Part shown: positions 1 through 5,658 of the stretch, piece by piece
Numbering within the stretch: position 1 is the first letter of the stretch
How the letters are laid out: every line of letters begins with the position of its first letter
NCBI GenBank assembly: GCA_025056835.1
Contig: JANWVS010000164.1
Coordinates: forward strand, 1-5,658
Reading direction: 5' to 3'
Source of the DNA: Gemmataceae bacterium
GTDB lineage: Bacteria; Planctomycetota; Planctomycetia; Gemmatales; Gemmataceae
Length of the DNA stretch: 5,658 nt
Notes under the pieces: model-generated
The model's database searches: none
The model's input: only the letters and a program-made list of their open reading frames with translations
What the model was told of the DNA's origin: nothing
Made by a program: the position numbers and the translations under genes

Positions 1-1013
1 CCCAGCGTGTCGAACACGCGCTTGGCATCGTCCGCCGCCTGGATGGTCGTAAAGGTCTGAAATTGCTTGATGGCCAGCGTGATCGGCTTTTTGCACTGAA
101 GCAACGAATACGGCTCTTCGCTGTTCCACTTCTGTAAGACCTTCAGGTCCAGACCGTCCTTGGGATCGTTGTTTTTCTCGACCTTGAGCGCCGGGTTGCG
201 GCAGACAAAGGCCCTTTGGAACGGGTTGACGTACTCGGCCGCTCCGCTCTTGAATTTCAGTTTGCCCTGGTTCATCGGGTCTTCGGAACCGTAAAACTTG
301 ACATCGAGCTTGACTTTGTTGGGATCAGGCTGCGGAAGTTTTCGGATCGTTGTCAAGGCGCGGTGGGCAGCATCTTCCGAAGGATATCCTCCCACGAGGA
401 CCGCACATTGAACTTGAATGTGTTGCACGTCCTTGAGCAATTGCAGGGCATAGGCGGTGGGCACGTCATCGGTCACGATCGGCGTGACGGAACCGTCGCG
501 CGACCGCGGCGTGTACATCACTTCGAGGTTTTTCTCCTTGAAGAATTGCCGTTGTTTTTCCAACACGGCCTGGACGCGCTCCATTTCCTTGCGCCGTTCT
601 TCCAAGCCGTAAGTGAAGACGTAGGCCGGCAAACGGTAGGTGCTCCGCAGTTCGGCGCAGAACTGGCGGGCGTATTCCGGCGCTTCTTTGACGACGTAGC
701 TGTGCACGCAAATCATCCACGGTCCCAGTTCCGGCGTCGGCTGGACATCGCGGTTGATGGCATAGCGGGCATCGGCCAGCAGTGCGGCCATCAACTCCTT
801 GTAGGTCACATGATCGGCCAGGACACTGCTCGGGCTGGCGTGAACGTTGCCGTTGCCTGAGGTCCCTCCGCCGGCGGCGGGCACATCGAAGGGATTGCGC
901 AGCACCGCTGCGCCGTCCCCCGAGCCTGGCTGGGCGCGACAGCGATTCACCTCGAGCGGCACCATGAGCGAGGCGACCGCCACGAGCACGATGGGTGTCC
1001 GAGAAATTTGCAT
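1..1013 (-). CDS. Secreted hypothetical protein with SPOR-like repeats (C-terminus beyond window)
   Basis: The frame is open from the ATG at 1013 to the window edge, giving 337 residues and no stop, so the gene is partial. The start is supported by a strong AGGAGG (1022-1027) 8 nt upstream. Residues 1-27 look like a Sec signal peptide: a basic Arg5, hydrophobic core PIVLVAVASLMVPL, and a likely cut after CRA (A27/Q28). A Gly/Ser/Pro-rich linker (about 30-65) follows. Three segments then resemble one another and the SPOR pattern of a strand, an Ala-rich helix and a strand: about 97-134 (GPWMICVHSY, then YARQFCAEL), 200-240 (VQCAVLVGGY, then AAHRALTTI) and 299-337 (PYSLLQCKKPITLAIKQF, then AADDAKRVF). 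A charged helix (about 137-165) sits between the first two. The protein probably acts outside the cytoplasm. SPOR domains bind denuded peptidoglycan, but that role here is inference. From memory, the ySLLxC...ITLAxxxF segment recurs in uncharacterised planctomycete proteins. Product function is unknown. Confidence 0.85.
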   Translation of the reverse strand, partial: MQISRTPIVLVAVASLMVPLEVNRCRAQPGSGDGAAVLRNPFDVPAAGGGTSGNGNVHASPSSVLADHVTYKELMAALLADARYAINRDVQPTPELGPWMICVHSYVVKEAPEYARQFCAELRSTYRLPAYVFTYGLEERRKEMERVQAVLEKQRQFFKEKNLEVMYTPRSRDGSVTPIVTDDVPTAYALQLLKDVQHIQVQCAVLVGGYPSEDAAHRALTTIRKLPQPDPNKVKLDVKFYGSEDPMNQGKLKFKSGAAEYVNPFQRAFVCRNPALKVEKNNDPKDGLDLKVLQKWNSEEPYSLLQCKKPITLAIKQFQTFTTIQAADDAKRVFDTL

Positions 1014-1060
1014 GTCGGATGCCTCCTGAAGCGGCTGCACCGCTGCTTATCGGAGGCCGG

Positions 1061-1089
1061 TCTATAGCACAGCGCTGGCGGCAAGTCCA
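1061..1089 (-). promoter_or_regulatory. Candidate sigma70-type promoter of the secreted-protein gene
   Basis: On the minus strand, TGGACT (1084-1089, 4 of 6 matches to TTGACA) and TATAGA (1061-1066, 4 of 6 matches to TATAAT) are separated by exactly 17 nt. The predicted transcript would start near 1054 and leave a leader of roughly 40 nt before the ATG at 1013, with the AGGAGG ribosome binding site inside it. Each box is only a partial match, so the call rests mostly on spacing and position. Confidence 0.35.
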
Positions 1090-1142
1090 GGCGGCTTGGG
1101 CTGTGCGGCTCAGGCGGCCAGGGCCGTTCGATTACGGCGTAA

Positions 1143-1179
1143 GTCGTGATATTTCGAACGAACCAGGCCGGTTCACGAC
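1143..1179 (-). repeat. Nested inverted repeat downstream of rph
   Basis: GTCGTGA (1143-1149) is repeated inverted as TCACGAC (1173-1179). Inside it lies a tighter hairpin, GAACC (1160-1164) and GGTTC (1170-1174) with a 5-nt loop. The two alternatives share bases 1173-1174, so they cannot both form in full. The structure begins about 40 nt after the rph stop codon and could slow or end transcription of rph. There is no run of U after it, so it is not a classic intrinsic terminator. Confidence 0.3.
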
Positions 1180-1217
1180 CCCCGCGAAGGGACTTATGGC
1201 ACAATCGAACAGCCCTG

Positions 1218-1949
<732 letters not shown>

Positions 1950-1957
1950 CGTCGTTA

Positions 1958-1964
1958 CCACCTC
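1958..1964 (-). promoter_or_regulatory. Ribosome binding site deciding the rph start
   Basis: On the minus strand this reads GAGGTGG, 8 nt before the ATG at 1949. It selects the start that yields MPRPHGRKP, which aligns with the normal RNase PH N-terminus. The in-frame ATGs further upstream would add 34 residues with no family counterpart. Confidence 0.7.
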
Positions 1965-1971
1965 AGTGCAA

Positions 1972-2000
1972 TTGACCGGCGCCGGCGCCGGCGGTATCAT
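1972..2000 (+). promoter_or_regulatory. Strong candidate sigma70-type promoter of the methyltransferase gene
   Basis: TTGACC (1972-1977, 5 of 6 matches to the -35 consensus) and TATCAT (1995-2000, 5 of 6 matches to the -10) are separated by exactly 17 nt. Transcription would begin near 2006-2008, leaving a leader of about 37 nt before the ATG at 2044, with a GAGGA ribosome binding site in it. The spacer is unusually GC-rich and mostly occupied by a perfect palindrome. This is the best-matching promoter in the window. Confidence 0.6.
1976..1991. repeat. 16-bp perfect palindrome in the divergent promoter region
   Basis: The bases CCGGCGCCGGCGCCGG equal their own reverse complement. The palindrome overlaps the last two bases of the -35 box and fills most of the 17-bp spacer of the plus-strand promoter. 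On the other strand it would lie in the rph leader, about 27 bp before the rph ATG. It could be an operator for a dimeric regulator, or a hairpin in the rph leader. It could also be chance, because GC-rich DNA yields GGCGCC repeats easily. Confidence 0.5.
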
Positions 2001-2010
2001 CCTCCACCGC

Positions 2011-2016
2011 ATTGTA
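2011..2016 (-). promoter_or_regulatory. Possible -10 element for rph
   Basis: On the minus strand this reads TACAAT, 5 of 6 matches to TATAAT, and would place the rph transcript start about 55 nt before the rph ATG at 1949. I see no convincing -35 box 16-18 nt further upstream, so the call is weak. If real, its leader crosses the palindrome at 1976-1991 and overlaps the plus-strand promoter in divergent arrangement. Confidence 0.25.
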
Positions 2017-2030
2017 TTTCCGCGAAGGTT

Positions 2031-2035
2031 GAGGA
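2031..2035 (+). promoter_or_regulatory. Ribosome binding site deciding the methyltransferase start
   Basis: GAGGA lies 8 nt before the ATG at 2044. The reading frame is open much further upstream, back through the antisense of rph, so this site together with the promoter at 1972-2000 is what places the real start at 2044. Confidence 0.65.
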
Positions 2036-2043
2036 TCTGCCGC

Positions 2044-2994
2044 ATGGGCACGACGTCTCGCTACGCCAGTCTCGACGCCCCAGCAGCCTCGGGCATTATC
2101 TGGGAGGAAAAGGACTGTCTGTTGTGCGGCAGCGCCGCTTGGACGCCGCTGGTGGAAGCGCCCGATCCGACGCCGGGTGGGGCCGGCCAATGGTTCATGG
2201 TCGTGCAGTGCAAGGACTGCGGCCTGTGCTATACCAACCCGCGGCCGTCGTCGGATTCGATTCAGCAATTCTATCCTCCCGGTTACGTGCCTCATCAGAG
2301 CCGTGTTGCCGCCGCGGAGCGGTCGTGGTGGCGGCCGATTTGGCCGGGTCGGGCGACCGGTCGCCGATGGCTTCGCTTACAGGGGGAAGGGCGGTTGCTC
2401 GATTTTGGCTGCGGCGGTGGGGCCTATCTGCTGCGGATGCGGCGGCAAGGTTGGCGCGTGGCCGGGATCGACACCTCGGCCGAGGTCGTGGAGCGTTTGC
2501 GCACGACCTTTGGCCTGTCGGTGTTGCACGGTTCGTTGCCGCACCCGGAATTGCCTGAGGAGTCGTTCGACGTGGTCACGATGTGGCATTCGCTGGAACA
2601 TGTTCACGAGCCGTTGACGGTGTTGCGCGGCGCGTACCGCGTGTTGACGCCGCAAGGCCGGCTCATCGTCGCCGTACCGAATATGGATAGCGCCGCGTTT
2701 CGCTGGTTTGGCCAGGCCTGGAACGGTTTGGACCTGCCGCGCCATTTGGTACATTTCGCCCCGTGGTCGCTCCAATTGATGCTGCACCGTGTCGGTTTTC
2801 GCCGAGTGTCGATCCGCATGCAGCGGCGCAGTAGTTGGTTGCGTGCCAGCGCCCGCTTGGCGGCGCGTCTCCAGCCGCGCTTGGCTTGGAGTCTCCGCGT
2901 ACTTCAGGGGCGTCTCGCTGCCAACCTCGCCAGCTGGTACGCCTTCGTCACACGCCAGTCGGATTGCATGATTGCCCAGGCCAGCAAGACGTAA
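2044..2994 (+). CDS. Class I SAM-dependent methyltransferase with N-terminal zinc ribbon
   Basis: The product has 316 residues. The N-terminus carries two Cys pairs, C25-x2-C28 and C56-x2-C59, then CYTNPRP (62-68). This is the zinc-ribbon-like start common in this methyltransferase group. The Rossmann fold follows: motif I LLDFGCGGG (118-126) binds S-adenosylmethionine, AGID (140-143) ends in the acidic residue expected to bind the ribose, FDVVTMWHSLEHVHEP (175-190) is motif IV with the adjoining helix, and GRLIVAVPN (205-213) completes the core. WNGLDLPRHLVHF (226-238) is typical of the Methyltransf_23-like family. The tail from about 250 is basic and unassigned. The methyl acceptor cannot be read from the sequence. 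Relatives often sit in surface-polysaccharide loci, and convergent ugd makes a glycan precursor, so a sugar substrate is plausible. The gene has its own promoter and is divergent from rph. Its stop lies 4 bp from the ugd stop. No frameshift or missing core motif was seen. Confidence 0.9.
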   Translation: MGTTSRYASLDAPAASGIIWEEKDCLLCGSAAWTPLVEAPDPTPGGAGQWFMVVQCKDCGLCYTNPRPSSDSIQQFYPPGYVPHQSRVAAAERSWWRPIWPGRATGRRWLRLQGEGRLLDFGCGGGAYLLRMRRQGWRVAGIDTSAEVVERLRTTFGLSVLHGSLPHPELPEESFDVVTMWHSLEHVHEPLTVLRGAYRVLTPQGRLIVAVPNMDSAAFRWFGQAWNGLDLPRHLVHFAPWSLQLMLHRVGFRRVSIRMQRRSSWLRASARLAARLQPRLAWSLRVLQGRLAANLASWYAFVTRQSDCMIAQASKT

Positions 2995-2998
2995 GACG

Positions 2999-4306
2999 TC
3001 ACGAAAGGTGCCGCCCGATGCCGTAGTATTGAAACCCGTGGGCGGCGACGGTTTTGGGGTCGTAAAGGTTGCGGCCGTCGAAAATGACGTGGCCGGTCAT
3101 CAGCCGCCGCATCATGTCGAAGTCGGCGTGGCGAAATTCTTGCCATTCCGTCACGAGGATGAGTCCATCGGCGCCTTCAAGGGCACCATAGGGCCGGTCG
3201 AAGTAGCGGAGCTTGTCGCCATAGACGGCTTTGACGTTGGCCAAGGCCTCGGGGTCGTGGACCTGAAGCTTGACACCTTCGTCCAGCAGAGCGTTGATGA
3301 CCTCTAAAGCAGGGGCTTCGCGAATGTCGTCGGTGCGCGGCTTAAAGGCCAACCCCCAGATGGCCAGGCACTTGCCCGCCAGGCGCGCTCCGAAGTGCTG
3401 CTTGACCTTTTCCGCCAGGATTTTCTTTTGCTGATCGTTGACGCGGTCGACCGCTTCGACGATGTGCAGACGGGCACCGACGGTCCGCGCTTGATGGATC
3501 AACGACTCGAGGTCCTTGGGAAAGCAGCTGCCGCCGTAACCCGGGCCGGGATGGAGGAAGTGGAAACCGATGCGCTGATCGTGACCGATGCCGCGGCGAA
3601 CGTCGTTGATGTCGGCGCCGAGCTTCTCGCACAGATTGGCGATTTCGTTGATGAAGCTGATCTTGGTGGCCAGCATGGCGTTGGCGACGTATTTCGTCAG
3701 TTCGGCGCTTTCCGGCGTCATGATGAGGAAAGGCCGTTCGGTGCGAAGAAACGGCGCGTAAAGCTCGCGCAGGAGCGCGCCGGTCTCCGGTCGGCGCACG
3801 CCCACGACCACGCGATCCGGCTTCATGAAGTCCTCGACCGCCGCCCCTTCTTTCAGAAACTCCGGATTGCTGGCGACTTCGATCGGCCGCCCTGCTGTCT
3901 TGGCCATGCGTTCGGCGAGGCGTCGATTCGTGCCCACGGGGACCGTGCTCTTAAGGATGACGACGGCGTCGGGAGCGACCGCCGCGGCCAGGGCATCGCC
4001 GACGGCATGAATGGCGCTGAGGTCGGTGGAACCATCCGCCCCTTGCGGGGTGCCGACGGCAATAAAGATCAGCTTGGCGCCGCGGACGCCGGCGGCCAGG
4101 TCGGTGCCGAAGGCTAGTCGGCCGTCGCGGCGATTGCGCTGCACCAATTCGAGAAGGCCCGGCTCGTAAATCGGCAGACCGCCGGCGTGCAGCTTGGCGA
4201 TCTTGGCAGCGTCCTTGTCGATGCCGACGACTTCGTTACCGCTCTCTGCCAGGCAGGTAGCCGTGACCAGCCCCACGTACCCCGTACCGATGACGGCAAT
4301 CTTCAT
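2999..4306 (-). CDS. ugd: UDP-glucose 6-dehydrogenase
   Basis: The 435-residue product oxidises UDP-glucose to UDP-glucuronate with two NAD+, supplying precursor for capsule, exopolysaccharide or other surface glycans. It is a full-length member of the UDP-glucose/GDP-mannose dehydrogenase family. The N-terminal Rossmann domain opens with GTGYVG (7-12) and D30. VGTPQ (84-88), STVPVGT (120-126) and EFLKEG (149-154) follow. The central helical region has K205 and N209 in LTKYVANAMLATK. The catalytic cysteine is C261 in GYGGSCFPKD, with D265 after it. The C-terminal UDP-binding domain starts near LAIWGLAFKPRTDDIREAP (314-332). All catalytic residues are present. The ATG at 4306 has GGAGGG (4314-4319) 7 nt upstream. 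It lies 104 bp after sucD on the same strand. I see no clear promoter in that gap, so it may be read through from sucCD or use an unusual promoter. Close homologues include UDP-N-acetylmannosamine dehydrogenases, but the motifs and length favour UDP-glucose. Confidence 0.95.
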   Translation of the reverse strand: MKIAVIGTGYVGLVTATCLAESGNEVVGIDKDAAKIAKLHAGGLPIYEPGLLELVQRNRRDGRLAFGTDLAAGVRGAKLIFIAVGTPQGADGSTDLSAIHAVGDALAAAVAPDAVVILKSTVPVGTNRRLAERMAKTAGRPIEVASNPEFLKEGAAVEDFMKPDRVVVGVRRPETGALLRELYAPFLRTERPFLIMTPESAELTKYVANAMLATKISFINEIANLCEKLGADINDVRRGIGHDQRIGFHFLHPGPGYGGSCFPKDLESLIHQARTVGARLHIVEAVDRVNDQQKKILAEKVKQHFGARLAGKCLAIWGLAFKPRTDDIREAPALEVINALLDEGVKLQVHDPEALANVKAVYGDKLRYFDRPYGALEGADGLILVTEWQEFRHADFDMMRRLMTGHVIFDGRNLYDPKTVAAHGFQYYGIGRHLS

Positions 4307-4343
4307 TCCGGTTCCCTCCGCAGCGGCGTTGAGCCGGTACGAG

Positions 4344-4401
4344 CCGACCGGCGGTGGTTTGACCGCTCGGACCGACGGTGCCGGTCTAGGGCCTCCGGCC
4401 C
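4344..4401 (-). repeat. Two potential hairpins between sucD and ugd
   Basis: Just past the sucD stop, GGGCC (4389-4393) and GGCCC (4397-4401) form a 5-bp GC stem with a 3-nt loop. A second structure pairs CCGA (4344-4347) with TCGG (4367-4370) and GCGGT (4351-4355) with ACCGC (4362-4366), giving a 9-bp bulged stem. Neither is followed by a T run on the minus strand. They may stabilise the sucD 3' end or lower read-through into ugd, but the region is GC-rich and such stems arise easily. Confidence 0.35.
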
Positions 4402-4410
4402 AACGACGTC

Positions 4411-5283
4411 CTAACGGTTCATGGCCCTTTTCATGGTCACACCGAGGTCGGCCGGGCTATCGGCGACGAGAATGCCGGCGGCGCGGAGAGCCGCGATTTT
4501 ATCCTTGGCTGTCCCGCTGCCGCCCGAAATAATCGCACCAGCGTGGCCCATACGCTTGCCCGGCGGGGCGGTTTGTCCGGCGATGAAGGCGGCCACGGGC
4601 TTGGTGACGTTCTTCTTGATGAACTCGGCTGCTTCTTCCTCCGCGGTGCCGCCGATTTCGCCCATCAACAGGATCGCTTCGGTCTGCGTGTCTTTTTGAA
4701 AGAGGTCCAGAACGTCGATGAAACTGGTGCCATGGACCGGATCACCGCCGATGCCGACGCAGGTCGATTGCCCCAGTCCGACGTTGCCGAGTTGCCAGAC
4801 GCCTTCGTAGGTCAGCGTGCCGGAGCGGCTGACGACGCCGACCGGTCCGGGCTTATGAATATAGCCGGGCATGATGCCGATCTTGCACTGGCCGGGAGTA
4901 ATCACGCCGGGGCAATTGGGCCCGATCAAACGAACCTGGGGCCGTTCCCGGAGGAATCGTTTGGCCCGAATCATATCGAGCACGGGGATGCCTTCCGTGA
5001 TGGCGACGATGACGGCGATGCCTGCGTCGGCCGCTTCCATGATGGCATCGGCCGCGGCCGGCGGCGGCACGAAAATCATGGTCGCGTTCGCCCCGGTCTT
5101 GCGGACCGCCTCGGCGACGGTGTTAAACAGCGCGAACCCTTCCTTCGTTCCGCCCCCCTTGCCCGGCGACACAGCGCCGACAATGTTGGTGCCGTAGTCG
5201 CGGCACTGCTGCGCGTGGAACGTGCCCGCCTTGCCGAGACCTTGTACCAGAACGCGGGTCGATTGGTCGATCAGGATACTCAT
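4411..5283 (-). CDS. sucD: Succinyl-CoA synthetase (ADP/GDP-forming) alpha subunit
   Basis: The 290-residue product is close to the E. coli alpha subunit (289) and aligns over its full length. With the SucC beta subunit it converts succinyl-CoA plus ADP or GDP and phosphate to succinate, CoA and ATP or GTP in the TCA cycle, via a phosphohistidine. Visible features are the CoA-binding N-terminal Rossmann domain ([14 protein letters not shown] from residue 2, SPGKGG 39-44), AITEGIP (94-100), [12 protein letters not shown] (120-131), SRSGTLTYE (152-160), GIGGDPVHG (177-185), and [10 protein letters not shown] (242-251) with the active-site histidine H247. The start at 5283 gives the family N-terminus MSILID and has AGGA (5290-5293) 6 nt upstream. 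The open frame continues 51 codons further upstream but has no family match there. One oddity is the glycine loop, which reads [10 protein letters not shown] and not the usual QGxTGxxGTFH, so it is one residue short. The sucC stop is 118 bp upstream, not the tight overlap of E. coli. Confidence 0.97.
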   Translation of the reverse strand: MSILIDQSTRVLVQGLGKAGTFHAQQCRDYGTNIVGAVSPGKGGGTKEGFALFNTVAEAVRKTGANATMIFVPPPAAADAIMEAADAGIAVIVAITEGIPVLDMIRAKRFLRERPQVRLIGPNCPGVITPGQCKIGIMPGYIHKPGPVGVVSRSGTLTYEGVWQLGNVGLGQSTCVGIGGDPVHGTSFIDVLDLFQKDTQTEAILLMGEIGGTAEEEAAEFIKKNVTKPVAAFIAGQTAPPGKRMGHAGAIISGGSGTAKDKIAALRAAGILVADSPADLGVTMKRAMNR

Positions 5284-5289
5284 GCGTTT

Positions 5290-5293
5290 TCCT
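5290..5293 (-). promoter_or_regulatory. Ribosome binding site deciding the sucD start
   Basis: On the minus strand this reads AGGA, 6 nt before the ATG at 5283. It supports the MSILID start over the in-frame upstream extension, which runs to 5436 and would overlap the end of sucC. Confidence 0.5.
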
Positions 5294-5332
5294 AGGTCAT
5301 TGGCTTGATCACGTCCTTCGCCTGGCCGCTGT

Positions 5333-5383
5333 ACCGGCACGCCGCGCCGGTCGGCTGGTCGCAGGTTTGCAGGCGCCGTGCAA
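5333..5383 (-). repeat. Two tandem potential hairpins between sucC and sucD
   Basis: ACCGGC (5333-5338) and GCCGGT (5346-5351) form a 6-bp stem with a 7-nt loop. TTGCA (5367-5371) and TGCAA (5379-5383) form a 5-bp stem with a 7-nt loop. Both fall in the 118-bp intercistronic gap of the sucCD operon, upstream of the sucD ribosome binding site. No T run follows either on the minus strand. They could be RNA processing or stability elements, or chance in GC-rich DNA. Confidence 0.35.
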
Positions 5384-5401
5384 GCAAAGGTCGGCTTCGC
5401 T

Positions 5402-5658
5402 TCACCGCGCCGCAGCCACCACTTTCTTGGCCGCATCGGTCAGATCGGTCGCCGGCGTCAGGTTGAGACCGCTTTCCTGAAGCAACCGGCGTCCCTGTTC
5501 GACGTTGGTGCCTTCCAGCCGCACGACAAACGGCACGGTCGGCTTCACTTCTTTGAAAGCTTCGATGACGGCCCCGGCGATGGTATCGCACTTCATGATC
5601 CCGCCGAAGATGTTGATGAGCACGGCCTTGACGCTGGGGTCGGCCAACAGAATGCGGA
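5402..5658 (-). CDS. sucC: Succinyl-CoA synthetase beta subunit, C-terminal part (N-terminus beyond window)
   Basis: The last 84 residues are visible, entering from the right window edge and ending at TGA (5402-5404). They match the C-terminal CoA-ligase domain of Suc[20 protein letters not shown] (visible residues 9-27), [12 protein letters not shown] (44-55), [20 protein letters not shown] (61-80) and an AAAR end. E. coli SucC has the matching VNIFGGIVRCDLIA and VVRLEGNNAELG. The beta subunit carries the nucleotide-binding ATP-grasp domain, which is off the window, and partners the alpha subunit encoded just downstream. A TTG within the visible part is an ordinary leucine codon, not a start. 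The strand and order, sucC then sucD, are the usual operon arrangement. Confidence 0.96.
   Translation of the reverse strand, partial: RILLADPSVKAVLINIFGGIMKCDTIAGAVIEAFKEVKPTVPFVVRLEGTNVEQGRRLLQESGLNLTPATDLTDAAKKVVAAAR

Noticed and set aside
216..860. Plus-strand open frame of 214 codons
   Set aside because: It is antisense to the secreted-protein gene, which has a strong ribosome binding site, a signal peptide and sensible composition. The plus frame matches no family I know.
1950..2051. In-frame 34-residue N-terminal extension of RNase PH
   Set aside because: The family begins at the MPRPHGRKP equivalent, and a ribosome binding site sits just before that ATG.
3395..4117. Plus-strand open frame of 240 codons
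   Set aside because: It is fully antisense to ugd, whose catalytic motifs are all intact. It has no recognisable domain.
4389..4401. Intrinsic terminator after sucD
   Set aside because: The GGGCC/GGCCC stem is perfect, but no T run follows on the minus strand, so I list it only as a potential hairpin.
4543..5295. Plus-strand open frame of 250 codons
   Set aside because: It is fully antisense to sucD, with His/Asp/Gly-rich composition typical of a reverse-strand shadow.
5292..5591. Minus-strand frame of 99 codons ending just before sucD
   Set aside because: It overlaps sucC out of frame and is Arg/Gly-rich without a family match. I see it as a shadow of sucC running into the gap.

Overview
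This is a GC-rich bacterial window carrying six protein-coding genes, two of them cut by the window edges, and no RNA genes, mobile elements or CRISPR arrays that I can see. The Sec-type signal peptide, the planctomycete-like look of the secreted protein at the left edge and the codon bias point to a Gram-negative-type, high-GC bacterium. A planctomycete is my best guess. That guess is inference from remembered families and not a proven assignment.

Layout, left to right. Positions 1-1013 (minus) hold the N-terminal 337 residues of a secreted protein with repeated SPOR-like modules. A 204-bp gap (1014-1217) holds a candidate promoter for that gene and an inverted repeat behind rph. rph, encoding ribonuclease PH, lies at 1218-1949 (minus). 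A 94-bp divergent gap (1950-2043) holds a good sigma70-type promoter whose spacer is filled by a 16-bp perfect palindrome. A zinc-ribbon class I SAM methyltransferase follows at 2044-2994 (plus). It converges with ugd (UDP-glucose 6-dehydrogenase, 2999-4306, minus) with only 4 bp between the stop codons. Upstream of ugd on the same strand are sucD (4411-5283) and the C-terminal 84 residues of sucC (5402-5658), the two subunits of succinyl-CoA synthetase. The sucC-sucD and sucD-ugd gaps (118 and 104 bp) each hold two potential hairpins.

Function. sucC and sucD form one TCA-cycle enzyme doing substrate-level phosphorylation. ugd makes UDP-glucuronate for surface polysaccharides. The neighbouring methyltransferase belongs to a broad family often found near glycan genes, so the two could share a surface-glycan role, although they are on opposite strands. 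rph trims tRNA 3' ends and is functionally separate. Most of the window is ordinary housekeeping. I found no convincing new multi-gene system. The items most worth a second look are the SPOR-like secreted protein, the palindrome-filled divergent promoter, and a one-residue deletion in the nucleotide/CoA-binding glycine loop of SucD.
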